A stretch of 64,000 nucleotides of DNA from Belnapia mucosa (GTDB taxonomy: Bacteria; Pseudomonadota; Alphaproteobacteria; Acetobacterales; Acetobacteraceae). Position 1 is the first letter of the stretch. The number at the start of each line of letters is the position of its first letter. The stretch is taken from NCBI RefSeq assembly GCF_016775475.1, contig NZ_JAEUXJ010000001.1, positions 744,001 through 808,000 on the forward strand, written 5' to 3'. Shown in pieces: positions 35,704 through 47,275 of this stretch. Both the position numbers and the translations under genes were made by a program. The notes under the pieces are model-generated. The model searched no databases and was not told the DNA's origin. It saw only the letters and a program-made list of their open reading frames with translations.

Positions 35704-36809
35704 ATGTGATCCAGCCGATTGCCGCCCCCGGCAAGCCCGCCGCCGCCACGCTGGGGCTGGTGGATGTGGACATCCACCCGCGGCCGCACCGCATCGAGGA
35801 CTTCAAGCCCTTCCTCAGCGACCGCTGGTGGGAACACCTGCAGACCTGGGGGATGCGGGCCCGGCACGGCTTCACCGGCGGCCAGCCGCCCTTCCCGAAG
35901 GCGCAGCCGCTGGCTTCCCGCCGCGATGCCTGGCCACCGAATGGCGGGACGCCGGCCTCCGACCTCGATTTCCTGCGCTTTCAGCTGCTGGACAATTACG
36001 GGATCGATTACGGCGTGCTGAATCCGTTGCAGCCGAGCGGGCAGGGGGACCGGAACAATGCCTTCTCCGTCGCTATGGCGCATGCGGTGAACGAATGGCA
36101 GCTCGAGGCCTGGCTGCGGAAGGAACCCCGGCTGCGCGGCAGCGTGGTCGTGCCCTATGAGGACCCGCAGGCCTCGGCAGCCGAGATCCGCAAGCGCGCG
36201 GGCGACCCGAATTTCTGCCAGGTCCTGATGATGAGCCGCACGGCCGAGCCGGCCGGCAACCCGCGCTACTGGCCGATCTATGAGGCGGCGGTGGAGGCCG
36301 GGCTGCCGGTCGCCTTCCATGCCTTCGGCTATAGCGGTTGGGCGATGACCAATGGCGGGTGGCCCTCCTTCTATATCGAGGAGGTGAGCGAGCACGCGAC
36401 CTCCTGCCAGAACCAGGTGATCTCCCTGGTGACCGAGGGCGTGTTCGAGCGCTTCCCGGGCCTCAAGATCATCCTGATCGAATGCGGCTTCGCCTGGCTG
36501 CCTTCGGTCGGATGGCGGTTGGACAAGCACTGGCGGCACCTGAAGTCGGAGGTGCCGCATCTGAAGCGCGCGCCCTCCGAATATATCCGCGACCACATCT
36601 GGGTCTCGACCCAGCCGATGGAGGAGCCGGAGCGGGGGCAGCATATCCTCGATATCTGCGAATGGGTGGGCTGGGACCACATCCTCTTCGCCAGTGACTA
36701 CCCGCATTGGGATTTCGACGATCCCCGCGCGGCCATCCCCGGCGTAATCCCGGCCGAGCGGCGGCGCGGGATCTACGGGGGCAATGCGCGGGCGCTCTAC
36801 GGGTTCTAG
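35700..36809 (+). CDS. Amidohydrolase family protein (COG2159-type) 2
   Basis: 369 residues, a divergent tandem paralogue of the preceding gene with the same order of landmarks: VDVDIHPRPHR, PVAFHAFGYSG, TEGVFERFPGLKIILIECG and FASDYPHWDFDDP. The overlap ATGA with the first copy implies coupled synthesis and perhaps a hetero-oligomer. As in the first copy, the N-terminal metal motif is DxH. A Rieske protein gene starts four bases after its stop. Confidence 0.82.
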   Translation: MNVIQPIAAPGKPAAATLGLVDVDIHPRPHRIEDFKPFLSDRWWEHLQTWGMRARHGFTGGQPPFPKAQPLASRRDAWPPNGGTPASDLDFLRFQLLDNYGIDYGVLNPLQPSGQGDRNNAFSVAMAHAVNEWQLEAWLRKEPRLRGSVVVPYEDPQASAAEIRKRAGDPNFCQVLMMSRTAEPAGNPRYWPIYEAAVEAGLPVAFHAFGYSGWAMTNGGWPSFYIEEVSEHATSCQNQVISLVTEGVFERFPGLKIILIECGFAWLPSVGWRLDKHWRHLKSEVPHLKRAPSEYIRDHIWVSTQPMEEPERGQHILDICEWVGWDHILFASDYPHWDFDDPRAAIPGVIPAERRRGIYGGNARALYGF

Positions 36810-36813
36810 GGCC

Positions 36814-37227
36814 GTGGCACGCATCGTGGTGGCACCGGTAGGCGAGATTCCCGCCGGCGGGCGGAAGCTGGTCGAGGCCGAGGGGAAGCGGATCGTCGTC
36901 TTCAACCTGGGCGGCGAATTCTACGCACTGAGCGACCGCTGCCCGCATCAGGGCGGCAGCCTCTGCGCCGGGCTGGTTTCCGGCCATGTCGAGAGCCGGG
37001 AGCCGGGCGTCTATCACTATGCCCGCAGGGGCGAGATGATCCGCTGTCCCTGGCATTACTGGGAATTCGACATCCGCACCGGCAAGTCCTGGTTCGACCC
37101 GAAGCGGGTTCAGGTGCGGCAGTTTCCCGCCCAGGTGACCACCGGCGCGGCGCTGGTCGAAGGTCCGTATGTGGCGGAGACCTTCCCGGTGAAGGTCGAG
37201 GATGACTACGTGGTTGTGGACGCCTGA
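36814..37227 (+). CDS. Rieske [2Fe-2S] protein with unusually long cluster loop
   Basis: 137 residues from GTG 36814. Both cluster-binding pairs are present: CPHQGG and CPWHYWEFD. They are separated by 32 residues between the first His and the second Cys, against about 15-17 in usual Rieske ferredoxins and oxygenases. The insert (SGHVESREPGVYHYARRGEM) adds a histidine/tyrosine-rich hairpin. It is a stand-alone electron carrier or regulator-like subunit; no oxygenase large subunit or reductase is beside it. It closes the amidohydrolase block. Confidence 0.82.
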   Translation: MARIVVAPVGEIPAGGRKLVEAEGKRIVVFNLGGEFYALSDRCPHQGGSLCAGLVSGHVESREPGVYHYARRGEMIRCPWHYWEFDIRTGKSWFDPKRVQVRQFPAQVTTGAALVEGPYVAETFPVKVEDDYVVVDA

Positions 37228-37539
37228 ATTCCGCCCAACCACCTCAAATCCCTTGAAGCCGAGCCGCTTCTTTGCCCCTGAATCAATGGATTCGTGCGGG
37301 TACTTGAGGGCTTGAGGCCTTTATCCCAGGCGCCTTCGGCGAAAGTCGTCCAGCGACGGTGTCCTGATGGAGGCTGCGAACCTCGTTGAGGTTGGTTGCC
37401 GTGCCGCGGTTGCGGTCAAACAGACTTGAAGCCCGCCCGGCACGATGACCCACCGGAAAAGGAATGCGGGGAGGGTGACCACCGGATTATTGAGAAGCAA
37501 GACCCATGCAAAAGAATGGGCCATCCGGAGGGAACCGAA
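37228..37539. other. 312-base intergenic region before the RTX gene
   Basis: No gene supported. Compared with its surroundings it is poorer in GC. It contains a short GCGCCTTCGGCG hairpin near 37328 and runs such as CTTGAGGGCTTGAGG. It probably holds the end of the catabolic transcript and the promoter of the RTX gene, but I cannot place either precisely. Confidence 0.4.
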
Positions 37540-38472
37540 ATGAGCATCCGATTTGGCGGATCCGGTCCTGATACTTTGCCCGGAACGAAGGGCCAGGACT
37601 GGCTGGCCGGTTTCGGTGGCGCCGACTCGCTGGACGGTCTCGAGGGCTGGGACGCAGTCTTCGGCGGCGACGGCAATGACAGCGTGTTTGGCGGTGCGGG
37701 CGACGATCTCGTCTCGGGTGGCGCCGGGAATGACCGCGTCGTCGGCGATGCTTCGCGAGGCGGCCCGAACCCGGTGGAATATGGCGACACGCCTGGCCAC
37801 AACCTGCTCCTGGGCGGTGGTGGCGACGACCTGGTCCAAGGCGGATACGGCGAGGACACCGCTTTCGGGGGCTCGGGGAACGATACCATCATTGGCTGGG
37901 GCTACGGGCCGCCAAGCCCTTCAGGCGCCGAGGGTTTCGAGGCACTGGATGACGGCGACCTGCTCCATGGCGGCACGGGGCGGGACAGCATCCGGGGCGG
38001 GGGCGGGAAGGATTCCATCAATGGAGGCTTCGGGAAGGACACGCTGCAAGGCGGATACGATCCTGATACCCTGACCGGCGGCGCAGGCGCGGACCGCTTC
38101 CTGTTCGGGCGTGAGGGTAGCGCCGGCTTCACCCTCGATAGCGGCGTCGGCCCCGGCAACCGGGATGTCGTCACCGATTTCCGGCATGCCGATCAGGACC
38201 TGCTCGACCTTTCGGGCTACCGCAGCATCTTCATGCCCCTGGATACGCCACCACCGGTATTCATCGGCAACGCGGCCTTCCGGGTCAGCCCGGAGGACGG
38301 CAACCGGATGCAGGTCCGCTACGAGGTCGAAGGCGACCGGACCATCGTGCAGGTATACTCCCAGTTCAATTTGCCACCGCCCGAGTATCCGCAGCCCGTG
38401 CCAGGCGTGACGGTCGAGATCGAACTCCTGGGCGTCCGCGGCATCTCCGCCGATGACGTGTTTCTTGGCTGA
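37540..38472 (+). CDS. RTX (hemolysin-type) calcium-binding repeat protein
   Basis: 310 residues from ATG 37540, with GGAGGGAA eight bases upstream. From the first residues the protein carries glycine/aspartate nonapeptides (GGxGxDxLx): FGGDGNDSVFGGAGDDLV, SGGAGNDRV, LLGGGGDDLVQGG and several more to about residue 195. Such repeats form calcium-filled beta-rolls and are secreted by type I systems. The C-terminal 110 residues include DVVTDFRHADQDLLDLSGY, a frequent RTX C-terminal pattern, and a beta-rich tail. There is no catalytic domain and no type I secretion gene nearby, so it is probably a surface or biofilm protein. Confidence 0.88.
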   Translation: MSIRFGGSGPDTLPGTKGQDWLAGFGGADSLDGLEGWDAVFGGDGNDSVFGGAGDDLVSGGAGNDRVVGDASRGGPNPVEYGDTPGHNLLLGGGGDDLVQGGYGEDTAFGGSGNDTIIGWGYGPPSPSGAEGFEALDDGDLLHGGTGRDSIRGGGGKDSINGGFGKDTLQGGYDPDTLTGGAGADRFLFGREGSAGFTLDSGVGPGNRDVVTDFRHADQDLLDLSGYRSIFMPLDTPPPVFIGNAAFRVSPEDGNRMQVRYEVEGDRTIVQVYSQFNLPPPEYPQPVPGVTVEIELLGVRGISADDVFLG

Positions 38473-38585
38473 GCCCGTATCCTTCCGCGCGGCAGGGGCG
38501 GAAAGGGCGTCTATTACTCCTGAACAGAAACTATCCGTCGGGCTTGCAAGGCGAACCCGCCAAGCCCGCGCCGCGTTCGCCGTCC

Positions 38586-39611
38586 ATGCGAATTGGATGG
38601 TGCTGCAAATGGCTGCCGCCCCCGGGCGACCCCCGGACGGCTGCGGCAATGAATCTGCGCGACACGACGGTCGCCGCCATCACGCGGCTCGCCCCAGCCG
38701 CGGCGACGGAGAAGCTGCTCGGTTTGGTCGAGGCCAATATGGCCGCGCTCGCCGCCCAGGTGGAGGAAGCGGCCAGCGCCCCGCCGCTGGAGCGATGCCT
38801 GCGGATCATCAGCAGCGTCCTGCCCGTCTATACCCACCCGGTTGCCAGGCCCCGCTATGCCGAGCCGGCGCTGCGCGAGGCGGTGGAGCGCGGCCTCGTC
38901 GCCATCGGCGCCCGGGCCCGCGCCGCCGGCGTCCGCCTCTCGATGCATCCCGGCCAATTCTGCCTGCTGGCGACCGACAACGCCCGCGCCCTCGAGAACA
39001 GCATCGAGGAGCTGGACTACCATACCGAAGTGATGCGCCTGCTCGGCCTCGCCGGCGGCTGGCACCCGGAAGGGGCGCATATCAACATCCATGGCGGCGC
39101 CCGGGCCCCGGGGATCGAGGGCTTCCGCCGCGGCTTTGCCCGCCTCTCGGCCGAAACCCAGGGCCTGCTGACGGTCGAGAACGACGAGACCTCCTATGGT
39201 CTCGACGACCTGCTGCCCCTGGCCGAGACGCTGCCGGTCGTGCTCGACCTGCACCACCACTGGTGCCACTCGGGCGGCGAGCATATCGAGCCGGACGACC
39301 CCCGCATCGCCCGCGTCCGCGAGAGCTGGCGCGGTACCCGCCCCATGGGCCATCTCAGCGCCCCGCGGGAGGGGCTGCTGCCCGGCGGCCTCGACCCCGA
39401 AACCCTGCCTGACTATGCGGCGCTGCGGGCGGCCGGCGTCCCGGCGCGGGAGCTGCGGGCGCATTCGGAACGGCTCTGGAACAGGGCCATCAATCGCTGG
39501 GCGCTCCGCCACCTGGATTGGACAGATCTGGAGGTGGAGGCGAAGGGCAAGAACCTCGCCAGTCACGACCTGGCGGAGGCTGGTCTGGCTTCGGCGGCCG
39601 CAAGCCTGTAG
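38586..39611 (+). CDS. uvsE: UV-damage endonuclease UvsE/UvdE
   Basis: 341 residues from ATG 38586; the N-terminal MRIGWCCKWL fits the first strand of the UvdE barrel, and upstream residues do not. Metal and DNA-binding landmarks: VRLSMHPGQF, ENSIEELDYH, INIHGGARAPG, TVENDETSYG, VLDLHHHWCH and MGHLSAPRE. The enzyme nicks DNA 5' to UV photoproducts and starts an excision pathway independent of UvrABC. A hairpin at 38539-38568 lies in the leader. secG follows 42 bases later. Confidence 0.92.
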   Translation: MRIGWCCKWLPPPGDPRTAAAMNLRDTTVAAITRLAPAAATEKLLGLVEANMAALAAQVEEAASAPPLERCLRIISSVLPVYTHPVARPRYAEPALREAVERGLVAIGARARAAGVRLSMHPGQFCLLATDNARALENSIEELDYHTEVMRLLGLAGGWHPEGAHINIHGGARAPGIEGFRRGFARLSAETQGLLTVENDETSYGLDDLLPLAETLPVVLDLHHHWCHSGGEHIEPDDPRIARVRESWRGTRPMGHLSAPREGLLPGGLDPETLPDYAALRAAGVPARELRAHSERLWNRAINRWALRHLDWTDLEVEAKGKNLASHDLAEAGLASAAASL

Positions 39612-39653
39612 AAGGCGCCCTCCCGATCCCTCCCGGAATGCCCAGCGCACCCC

Positions 39654-39980
39654 ATGGCCACCGTCCTTCTCATCATCCACCTCTTCGTCACCCTGGCCCT
39701 GATCGGGGTGGTGCTGCTGCAACGCAGCGAGGGCGGCGGCCTCGGCATCGGCTCCTCCCAGGGGATGGGCTCCTTCATGACCGGGCGGGGCACGGCCAAT
39801 CTGCTGACCCGGACCACGGCGGTCCTCGGCACCGCCTTCTTCGTGCTGTCGCTGGCCCTGGCGCTGCTCGGGCGGGGGACCGGAGTTCGCGGCTCCATCC
39901 TCGATGCGGCGCCGCCGCCGGCCGCGACGGCCCCGGCCGTGCCCGCCACCCCGGCGGCGCCTAGCGTCCCGACCAACTGA
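39654..39980 (+). CDS. secG: Preprotein translocase subunit SecG
   Basis: 108 residues with two membrane segments (LLIIHLFVTLALIGVVLLQ and TAVLGTAFFVLSLALALL), joined by the family's QRSEGGGLGIGSSQGMGSFM loop (core RSEGGGLGIGSSQG). A Pro/Ala-rich tail follows. It assists SecYE in protein export. secG next to pyrG is a recurrent alphaproteobacterial arrangement. Confidence 0.93.
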   Translation: MATVLLIIHLFVTLALIGVVLLQRSEGGGLGIGSSQGMGSFMTGRGTANLLTRTTAVLGTAFFVLSLALALLGRGTGVRGSILDAAPPPAATAPAVPATPAAPSVPTN

Positions 39981-40076
39981 TCGCGTCTTTTCGGCCACAA
40001 GTGACGCCGGCGCATGGCCGATCTGCCACAGCCGGCGCACGCATCGGGTAGCGGAGCCGAGGCGACCTTGCTATGA

Positions 40077-41726
<1,650 letters not shown>

Positions 41727-41761
41727 TGCCAGCGGCAACCGCGCCGTAATCTCGTTGCAAG

Positions 41762-41787
41762 GCGGGCCCGGCCATGGTCGGGCCCGC
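41762..41787 (+). terminator. Hairpin after pyrG, possible terminator
   Basis: A perfect 9-bp stem, GCGGGCCCG (41762-41770) with CGGGCCCGC (41779-41787), and an eight-base loop, 35 bases after the pyrG stop. There is no T-run after it, so it may be Rho-assisted, or a 3'-end stabiliser. Confidence 0.45.
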
Positions 41788-41874
41788 TGTCGCGAAGGGG
41801 GGCGGCATCGGCGGCGCTTGACCACGGCGCCCTCCGGGTTCCCACTCGCGGCCCATGGCTGAGAGGAACCGCGC

Positions 41875-42804
41875 ATGATCCGGCGTCACATGATCCTGCT
41901 TGCCCTGCCCGTCTTGGCGGGCTGCGCCCAGATGGGTGGCCAGGCGGAGCCGCCGGCCAGCGCCGCGGCTCGATTCGCTGCCACCCTCGTCTCCGCCGAA
42001 CAGGCCGTCGATGACGCGGTGGCGCGGATGGATGGGTTCGAGCGGATGGCGCAGCGCGAGGATCAGGCGATCGCATTCGCACTCAGCGGCCGGACGGCGC
42101 CGCCGGCCCGCTTTACCGCACCGCCCGCCGCGGCGGCCGAGGCGGCCGGGCGGGTGCTGGCGCCGGTCTTCGCTGCACTGGGCGACTATGCCCATGCCCT
42201 AGCTTCGGTGGCAGCGGGTCAGCCGGTCCGGGCCGGGGGCGATCCGGGTGGGCGGGCGCTCTCCGAAGCGACCGCCAATGGCCTCGCTGCCGTACAGGCT
42301 GCCAGCGGCACCCCGGTGCTGGAGCCGGTGAAGACCGCCGGCCTCGCTGGCGTCGCGGCGCTGGCTGACGTGCCGGCGCGGATCGCCGCCAGCGGCAAGC
42401 CGAGCCTCGGCGCGCTGGTGAATGAGCAGCAGCCGCATATGGTCGCGGTGGTCGCCCTGCTGCGGGCGGTGATCGGGCCGGAGCCGGGGCAGGGCACCCG
42501 CGGCGCCATCCGCGCCCGGCGCGAGGGGCTGGATGCGCAGCAGGCGCGCTTCCTCTCGGCACTCCGCACCGATGGCCGGATCGGACCGGCCGAGCGCTAC
42601 AGCATCTTCCGCAGCGTGTCCGAAAGCCGGGACAACGACCCCGCCCAGGGCAACTTCTCCGCCATCATCGACCTGCTGGCCGCGCTGGAACAGGCGCATG
42701 GCGCGCTGGCGGTGGATGGGCCGGATGCCGAGGCGCAGATCGCCGCCATGGCCGCGGCGGTGGAGCGGCTGGAGGATCTGACCGAGGGCAGCCGGCGCGG
42801 ATGA
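41875..42804 (+). CDS. Hypothetical lipoprotein, 309 aa
   Basis: A lipoprotein signal with a good lipobox, VLAGC, lipidated cysteine at 17. The mature part is helical, Ala/Arg-rich and free of membrane segments, with a repetitive look (SAEQAVDDAVARMDGFERMA; ALEQAHGALAVDGPDAEAQ). I do not recognise a family. It overlaps the next small gene by four bases (ATGA), so the two products may act together at the envelope. Confidence 0.7.
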   Translation: MIRRHMILLALPVLAGCAQMGGQAEPPASAAARFAATLVSAEQAVDDAVARMDGFERMAQREDQAIAFALSGRTAPPARFTAPPAAAAEAAGRVLAPVFAALGDYAHALASVAAGQPVRAGGDPGGRALSEATANGLAAVQAASGTPVLEPVKTAGLAGVAALADVPARIAASGKPSLGALVNEQQPHMVAVVALLRAVIGPEPGQGTRGAIRARREGLDAQQARFLSALRTDGRIGPAERYSIFRSVSESRDNDPAQGNFSAIIDLLAALEQAHGALAVDGPDAEAQIAAMAAAVERLEDLTEGSRRG

Positions 42805-43079
42805 AGCGCCGCCTCGGCCGGCTCCTGCTGGGGCTGGCCGTTCTCGGCCTCGGGCTTGGCGTCCCGGTCGCGGTTCAGGGCGGCAATGGCGCGCCCCTGC
42901 TGATGGGGGGTGCCTTCGCCGGGGCGCTCGGCGGCGCCTTTCTGGTGGGCCAATCCGCGCCATCCGAATCCGCTGGCCAGGGCTGGTCCTCGGACTCTAC
43001 CTCCTCCAGCCCGGATCAGGGCGGCGGGAACGGGAGTGGGGGCGATGGCGGCTGCGGCGGGGATGGCGGGGGCGAGTAG
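42801..43079 (+). CDS. Small membrane or exported protein with Gly-rich tail
   Basis: 92 residues. Two hydrophobic stretches (LGRLLLGLAVLGLGLGVPVAV and LLMGGAFAGALGGAFLVG, each given in part) are followed by a 40-residue Ser/Gly/Asp tail with a single cysteine (DGGCGGDGGGE). No family recognised. The ATGA overlap with the preceding lipoprotein gene supports it as a real coding sequence. Confidence 0.55.
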   Translation: MKRRLGRLLLGLAVLGLGLGVPVAVQGGNGAPLLMGGAFAGALGGAFLVGQSAPSESAGQGWSSDSTSSSPDQGGGNGSGGDGGCGGDGGGE

Positions 43080-44468
<1,389 letters not shown>

Positions 44469-44478
44469 GGCTTCGCCG

Positions 44479-45684
44479 ATGGAGGGCTGGCGGCGGGAAG
44501 ATGTCGTTCGGGCCCTCTACCGGGTGGTCCTCGGGCGGGAGGCTGAAAACGACCAGGTCGTTTCCTTCCATGCAGGAGCGCATGCGGCGCCGGAGACCTT
44601 GATCCGCGCGCTGCTGGACTGCGAAGAAGCACGGGAGCGGCAGCGGCGCATGGCGCTGCTGCGGCGGATGGAGGCAGCCGAGGCAGGGCCGCTGCGGGTG
44701 CTGCTCTTCGGCGCCTATGGCAATGGCAATCTCGGCGATGCGGAGCAGGCGGAGGCGGTGGCCTCGCTGCTGCGTGGGGCGGTGGCGCGGCCGCTGCAGT
44801 TCGGCGCCTGTTCCTTCATCGATGCGCGGCCTTACGCCTTCGCCTCCGGACGGGTGATGCCGGCCGATGTGGTGGCCGATCCGCTGGCGTTGGCCGGGTG
44901 GGACCTGCTGCTGATCGGCGGGGGCGGGCTGTTCGCCACGCCGCATTGGCCACTGATGGAGCCCGGCTGGGCAGCAATGCTGCGCAAGATCGGTCTGGCC
45001 TATGGGCTGGTCGGCATCGGCGTGGGGCGGGCACTGCGCGACGATCCGCGGCATGGGCCGATCTGGGACGCGCTGCTCGCCGGGGCGGCCTTCCGCTCGG
45101 CGCGGGATGTGCCGAGCCTCGGAGCGGCGCCCGGGGCGGCATGGATGCCGGACCCTGTGCTGCTGGTCGGGCTGCGTGCCGGGGGCGGGCAGCCGCGGCC
45201 GCCGGGGCAGGGGGCACGGCCGCTCATCGTGCTGAAGCGGGCGGTGCATGAGGAGGAGGCGCGTTTCCTCGACTGGGTGGCTGCGGAGGGGACGGGATGC
45301 GACCTCGTCGCGGTGGAACGGTGGCGCGAGGAGGAGCTCGTCGCGCGGTTTCCAGATTTGCGCTTCGTCGAGGGGGTCGAGGCCCTGGGGCAGCTCTGCG
45401 CGGGCGCCTCGGTAGTTGTCTCGGCGCGGTATCACGGCTGCATCGCCGCCCTGCTGGCGGGCGTGCCATGCCTCGGGGTCGGGCCGGGGAAAATCCCTGC
45501 GCTGTTCGAGGCGCTGGGCGCGCGGGATCAGGCGCTCGATGACTATGGGGGGGTGCGCGACAGGCTGACGCGTCCGCCCGCCCCGCTGGAGCTGGCGCGT
45601 TTCGCGCCGCTGCAGGCGGCGGGGGAGGCGGCCCTGGCCTCGCTCGGGCAGGTGATGGAGGGGTTACCGCGCCGGCTCGGCTGA
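44479..45684 (+). CDS. Polysaccharide pyruvyltransferase-like protein with DUF4214-like N-terminus
   Basis: 401 residues from ATG 44479, ten bases after eno. The N-terminal 50 residues (VVRALYRVVLGREAENDQVV) look like the DUF4214 repeat of surface and glycan-linked proteins. From about residue 75 a pyruvyltransferase/glycosyltransferase-like Rossmann fold follows: LFGAYGNGNLGDAEQAEAV, LLIGGGGLF, GIGVGRALRDD and VVSARYHGCIAALLAGVPCLG. The family adds pyruvate ketals to exopolysaccharide or cell-wall sugars. No glycan cluster is adjacent, so the acceptor is unknown. Confidence 0.75.
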   Translation: MEGWRREDVVRALYRVVLGREAENDQVVSFHAGAHAAPETLIRALLDCEEARERQRRMALLRRMEAAEAGPLRVLLFGAYGNGNLGDAEQAEAVASLLRGAVARPLQFGACSFIDARPYAFASGRVMPADVVADPLALAGWDLLLIGGGGLFATPHWPLMEPGWAAMLRKIGLAYGLVGIGVGRALRDDPRHGPIWDALLAGAAFRSARDVPSLGAAPGAAWMPDPVLLVGLRAGGGQPRPPGQGARPLIVLKRAVHEEEARFLDWVAAEGTGCDLVAVERWREEELVARFPDLRFVEGVEALGQLCAGASVVVSARYHGCIAALLAGVPCLGVGPGKIPALFEALGARDQALDDYGGVRDRLTRPPAPLELARFAPLQAAGEAALASLGQVMEGLPRRLG

Positions 45685-45766
45685 TTTCGCGGGCAGGGCG
45701 GGGATCGTACTTGCCAAGCGGCGCCGGGACTGGTGCTTATGCACCGGGGATTGGGGGATTCCGAAC

Positions 45767-46096
45767 ATGTCCTTCGGACGTGCGGTGAAGCGCAAGCTGG
45801 CGGAGGCCTTGCCGCCGGTCGGGCTGGCGCTGCTTTGCGGCTATTTCGTCTGGCATTCGCTGCATGGCGATAGCGGACTGCTCGCGCGGGAGCGCCGGAT
45901 GGAGGAGATCGCCGCCGCCCGCCAGACCCTGGTCCGGGCTGAGGCCGAGCGCGACGCCATGGAGCGCCGGGTGAACGGGCTGCGCGGCGACCGGATCGAC
46001 CGCGACCAGCTCGACGAGCGAGCGCGCACCCTGCTGAACCTGGTCGGCAAGGACGAGATCGTCATCCCCTACGAACCGAATCGCCGGCTCTACTGA
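45767..46096 (+). CDS. ftsB: Septum formation initiator FtsB/DivIC
   Basis: 109 residues: a short cytoplasmic start, one membrane helix (GLALLCGYFVWHSL), then a coiled coil (RERRMEEIAAARQTLVRAEAERDAM, given in part) and a conserved DQLDERARTLLNLVGKDEIV end. It forms the FtsQBL complex at the division septum. The position between eno and pdhA is usual for alphaproteobacteria. Its last seven bases overlap the convergent PhyH-type gene. Confidence 0.9.
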   Translation: MSFGRAVKRKLAEALPPVGLALLCGYFVWHSLHGDSGLLARERRMEEIAAARQTLVRAEAERDAMERRVNGLRGDRIDRDQLDERARTLLNLVGKDEIVIPYEPNRRLY

Positions 46097-47112
46097 AGCG
46101 GGGCCGGCGGCGCATCCGGCCGCCGCGCGCCGACCCAGCGCCAACCGCCGGCCAGCCCCAGCGCATCCTGCACCGCCCAGAAGATCCGCACCGCGATCCG
46201 TGGCCCGCGCCCGAGGCCCAGCCCTGCCCAGGGCTGGAAGGGTGTGCCCCGGGCATAGGCCCAGATGGAAATCCGGCAGGCAGCGCCCTGGCTGATGCCC
46301 CGGCGGTGGAAGCCGCTGGTATCGGCGATCACCAGCGTATTGGCCCGGACCGCCAGCTTCCGTGGCGGCGAATAGCCGAGCCGCGGCAGCATCGCTTCTT
46401 CGATCCGCAGCGATCCCTCGCCGGTCAGCCGGTCGGCATGGCCGGCGGCGGCGATCGAGACCCGCCTCTCCCAGGCCAGGTGGCGCCTGGTCGGGCGGTG
46501 GGAGCCGGGGACATAGGTGAAGGCCGCCGCATCACCCGGCACATCGGTCAGGGTGAGCCAGGACTTCACCGTCGGGTGGAAGGTGTCGCTGTGGAAGTGG
46601 CTCTGCACATCCGGCGGTGCTGCGCGCACCCCGCTGAACACCGTCTGCAGGAACAGGTGCGGCGCCATGCGGAAGCTGCCGACATAATGGTGCAGCGCCC
46701 GGTAGCGCGGTGAGGCCAGGGCGCGCGCCGTCTCCGGCAGCTGCCGCAGCGTCAGCGCGTCGAGCGGCAGCAGCCGGGTCAGGCTGTAGCCATCGACGAA
46801 TTCCCGGGCCGGGGCGGCACGGTCCAGCAACTCGGCCCGCATCCGCTCGAACTGCGCTGGCGGCAGGAAATCGGGGATGGCCAGATAGCCGTCGCGTTCG
46901 AAGTCGCGCCGTTCCTCGGCGCTCAGCCCGGCGGCGAGGCGTCGGCGTCGGCGCTCGGCCAGCCGGGCGGCCAGGCGCTTGCGGCGGAGATGCAGCCCGC
47001 GCCGGTTCAGCGCGGCGCTGCCGAGCACCGGATTGTCGCGGAAGGATTTGGCGCCGGTCGCCAGGGCCAGGACATGGAAAGGCGCAAAGAGCCAGCGGCT
47101 CCAATTCGGCAT
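46090..47112 (-). CDS. Phytanoyl-CoA dioxygenase-like (PhyH) protein
   Basis: 340 residues from ATG 47112. After a basic N-terminal region, a jelly-roll Fe(II)/2-oxoglutarate oxygenase domain shows FERDGYLAIPDFLPPAQF, the iron pair in SHFHSDTFHP (HxD), WLTLTDVPGDAAAFTYVPGSH (core VPGSH) and the distal histidine in DTSGFHRRG. The family hydroxylates lipids and small molecules. It is the only minus-strand gene between ftsB and pdhA, breaking an arrangement that is usually uninterrupted, so it may be a later insertion. Confidence 0.75.
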   Translation of the reverse strand: MPNWSRWLFAPFHVLALATGAKSFRDNPVLGSAALNRRGLHLRRKRLAARLAERRRRRLAAGLSAEERRDFERDGYLAIPDFLPPAQFERMRAELLDRAAPAREFVDGYSLTRLLPLDALTLRQLPETARALASPRYRALHHYVGSFRMAPHLFLQTVFSGVRAAPPDVQSHFHSDTFHPTVKSWLTLTDVPGDAAAFTYVPGSHRPTRRHLAWERRVSIAAAGHADRLTGEGSLRIEEAMLPRLGYSPPRKLAVRANTLVIADTSGFHRRGISQGAACRISIWAYARGTPFQPWAGLGLGRGPRIAVRIFWAVQDALGLAGGWRWVGARRPDAPPAPLQ

Positions 47113-47275
47113 GCGGGGCTCCGGCCGGGGGCGGGCGCGCTTATCCCGAAGCCGGACCGGCCGCGTCAAGTACGATCACGAAACTGCGGCCGAGATTGGA
47201 ACCGGCTTCCGCTTCTTGCGCTACTCCCCGGCCCACGCGCAAGTTTCAGCGAAGCTTCGGCAGTGCACAAATTGG

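Noticed and set aside
38539..38568. Hairpin CGGGCTT...AAGCCCG before uvsE as a terminator of the RTX gene
   Set aside because: It has no T-run and lies 66 bases after the RTX stop, in the uvsE leader; it may be structural only.
38514..40040. A 508-codon minus-strand open frame across uvsE and secG
   Set aside because: Antisense shadow of two recognised genes; no motif or ribosome site.
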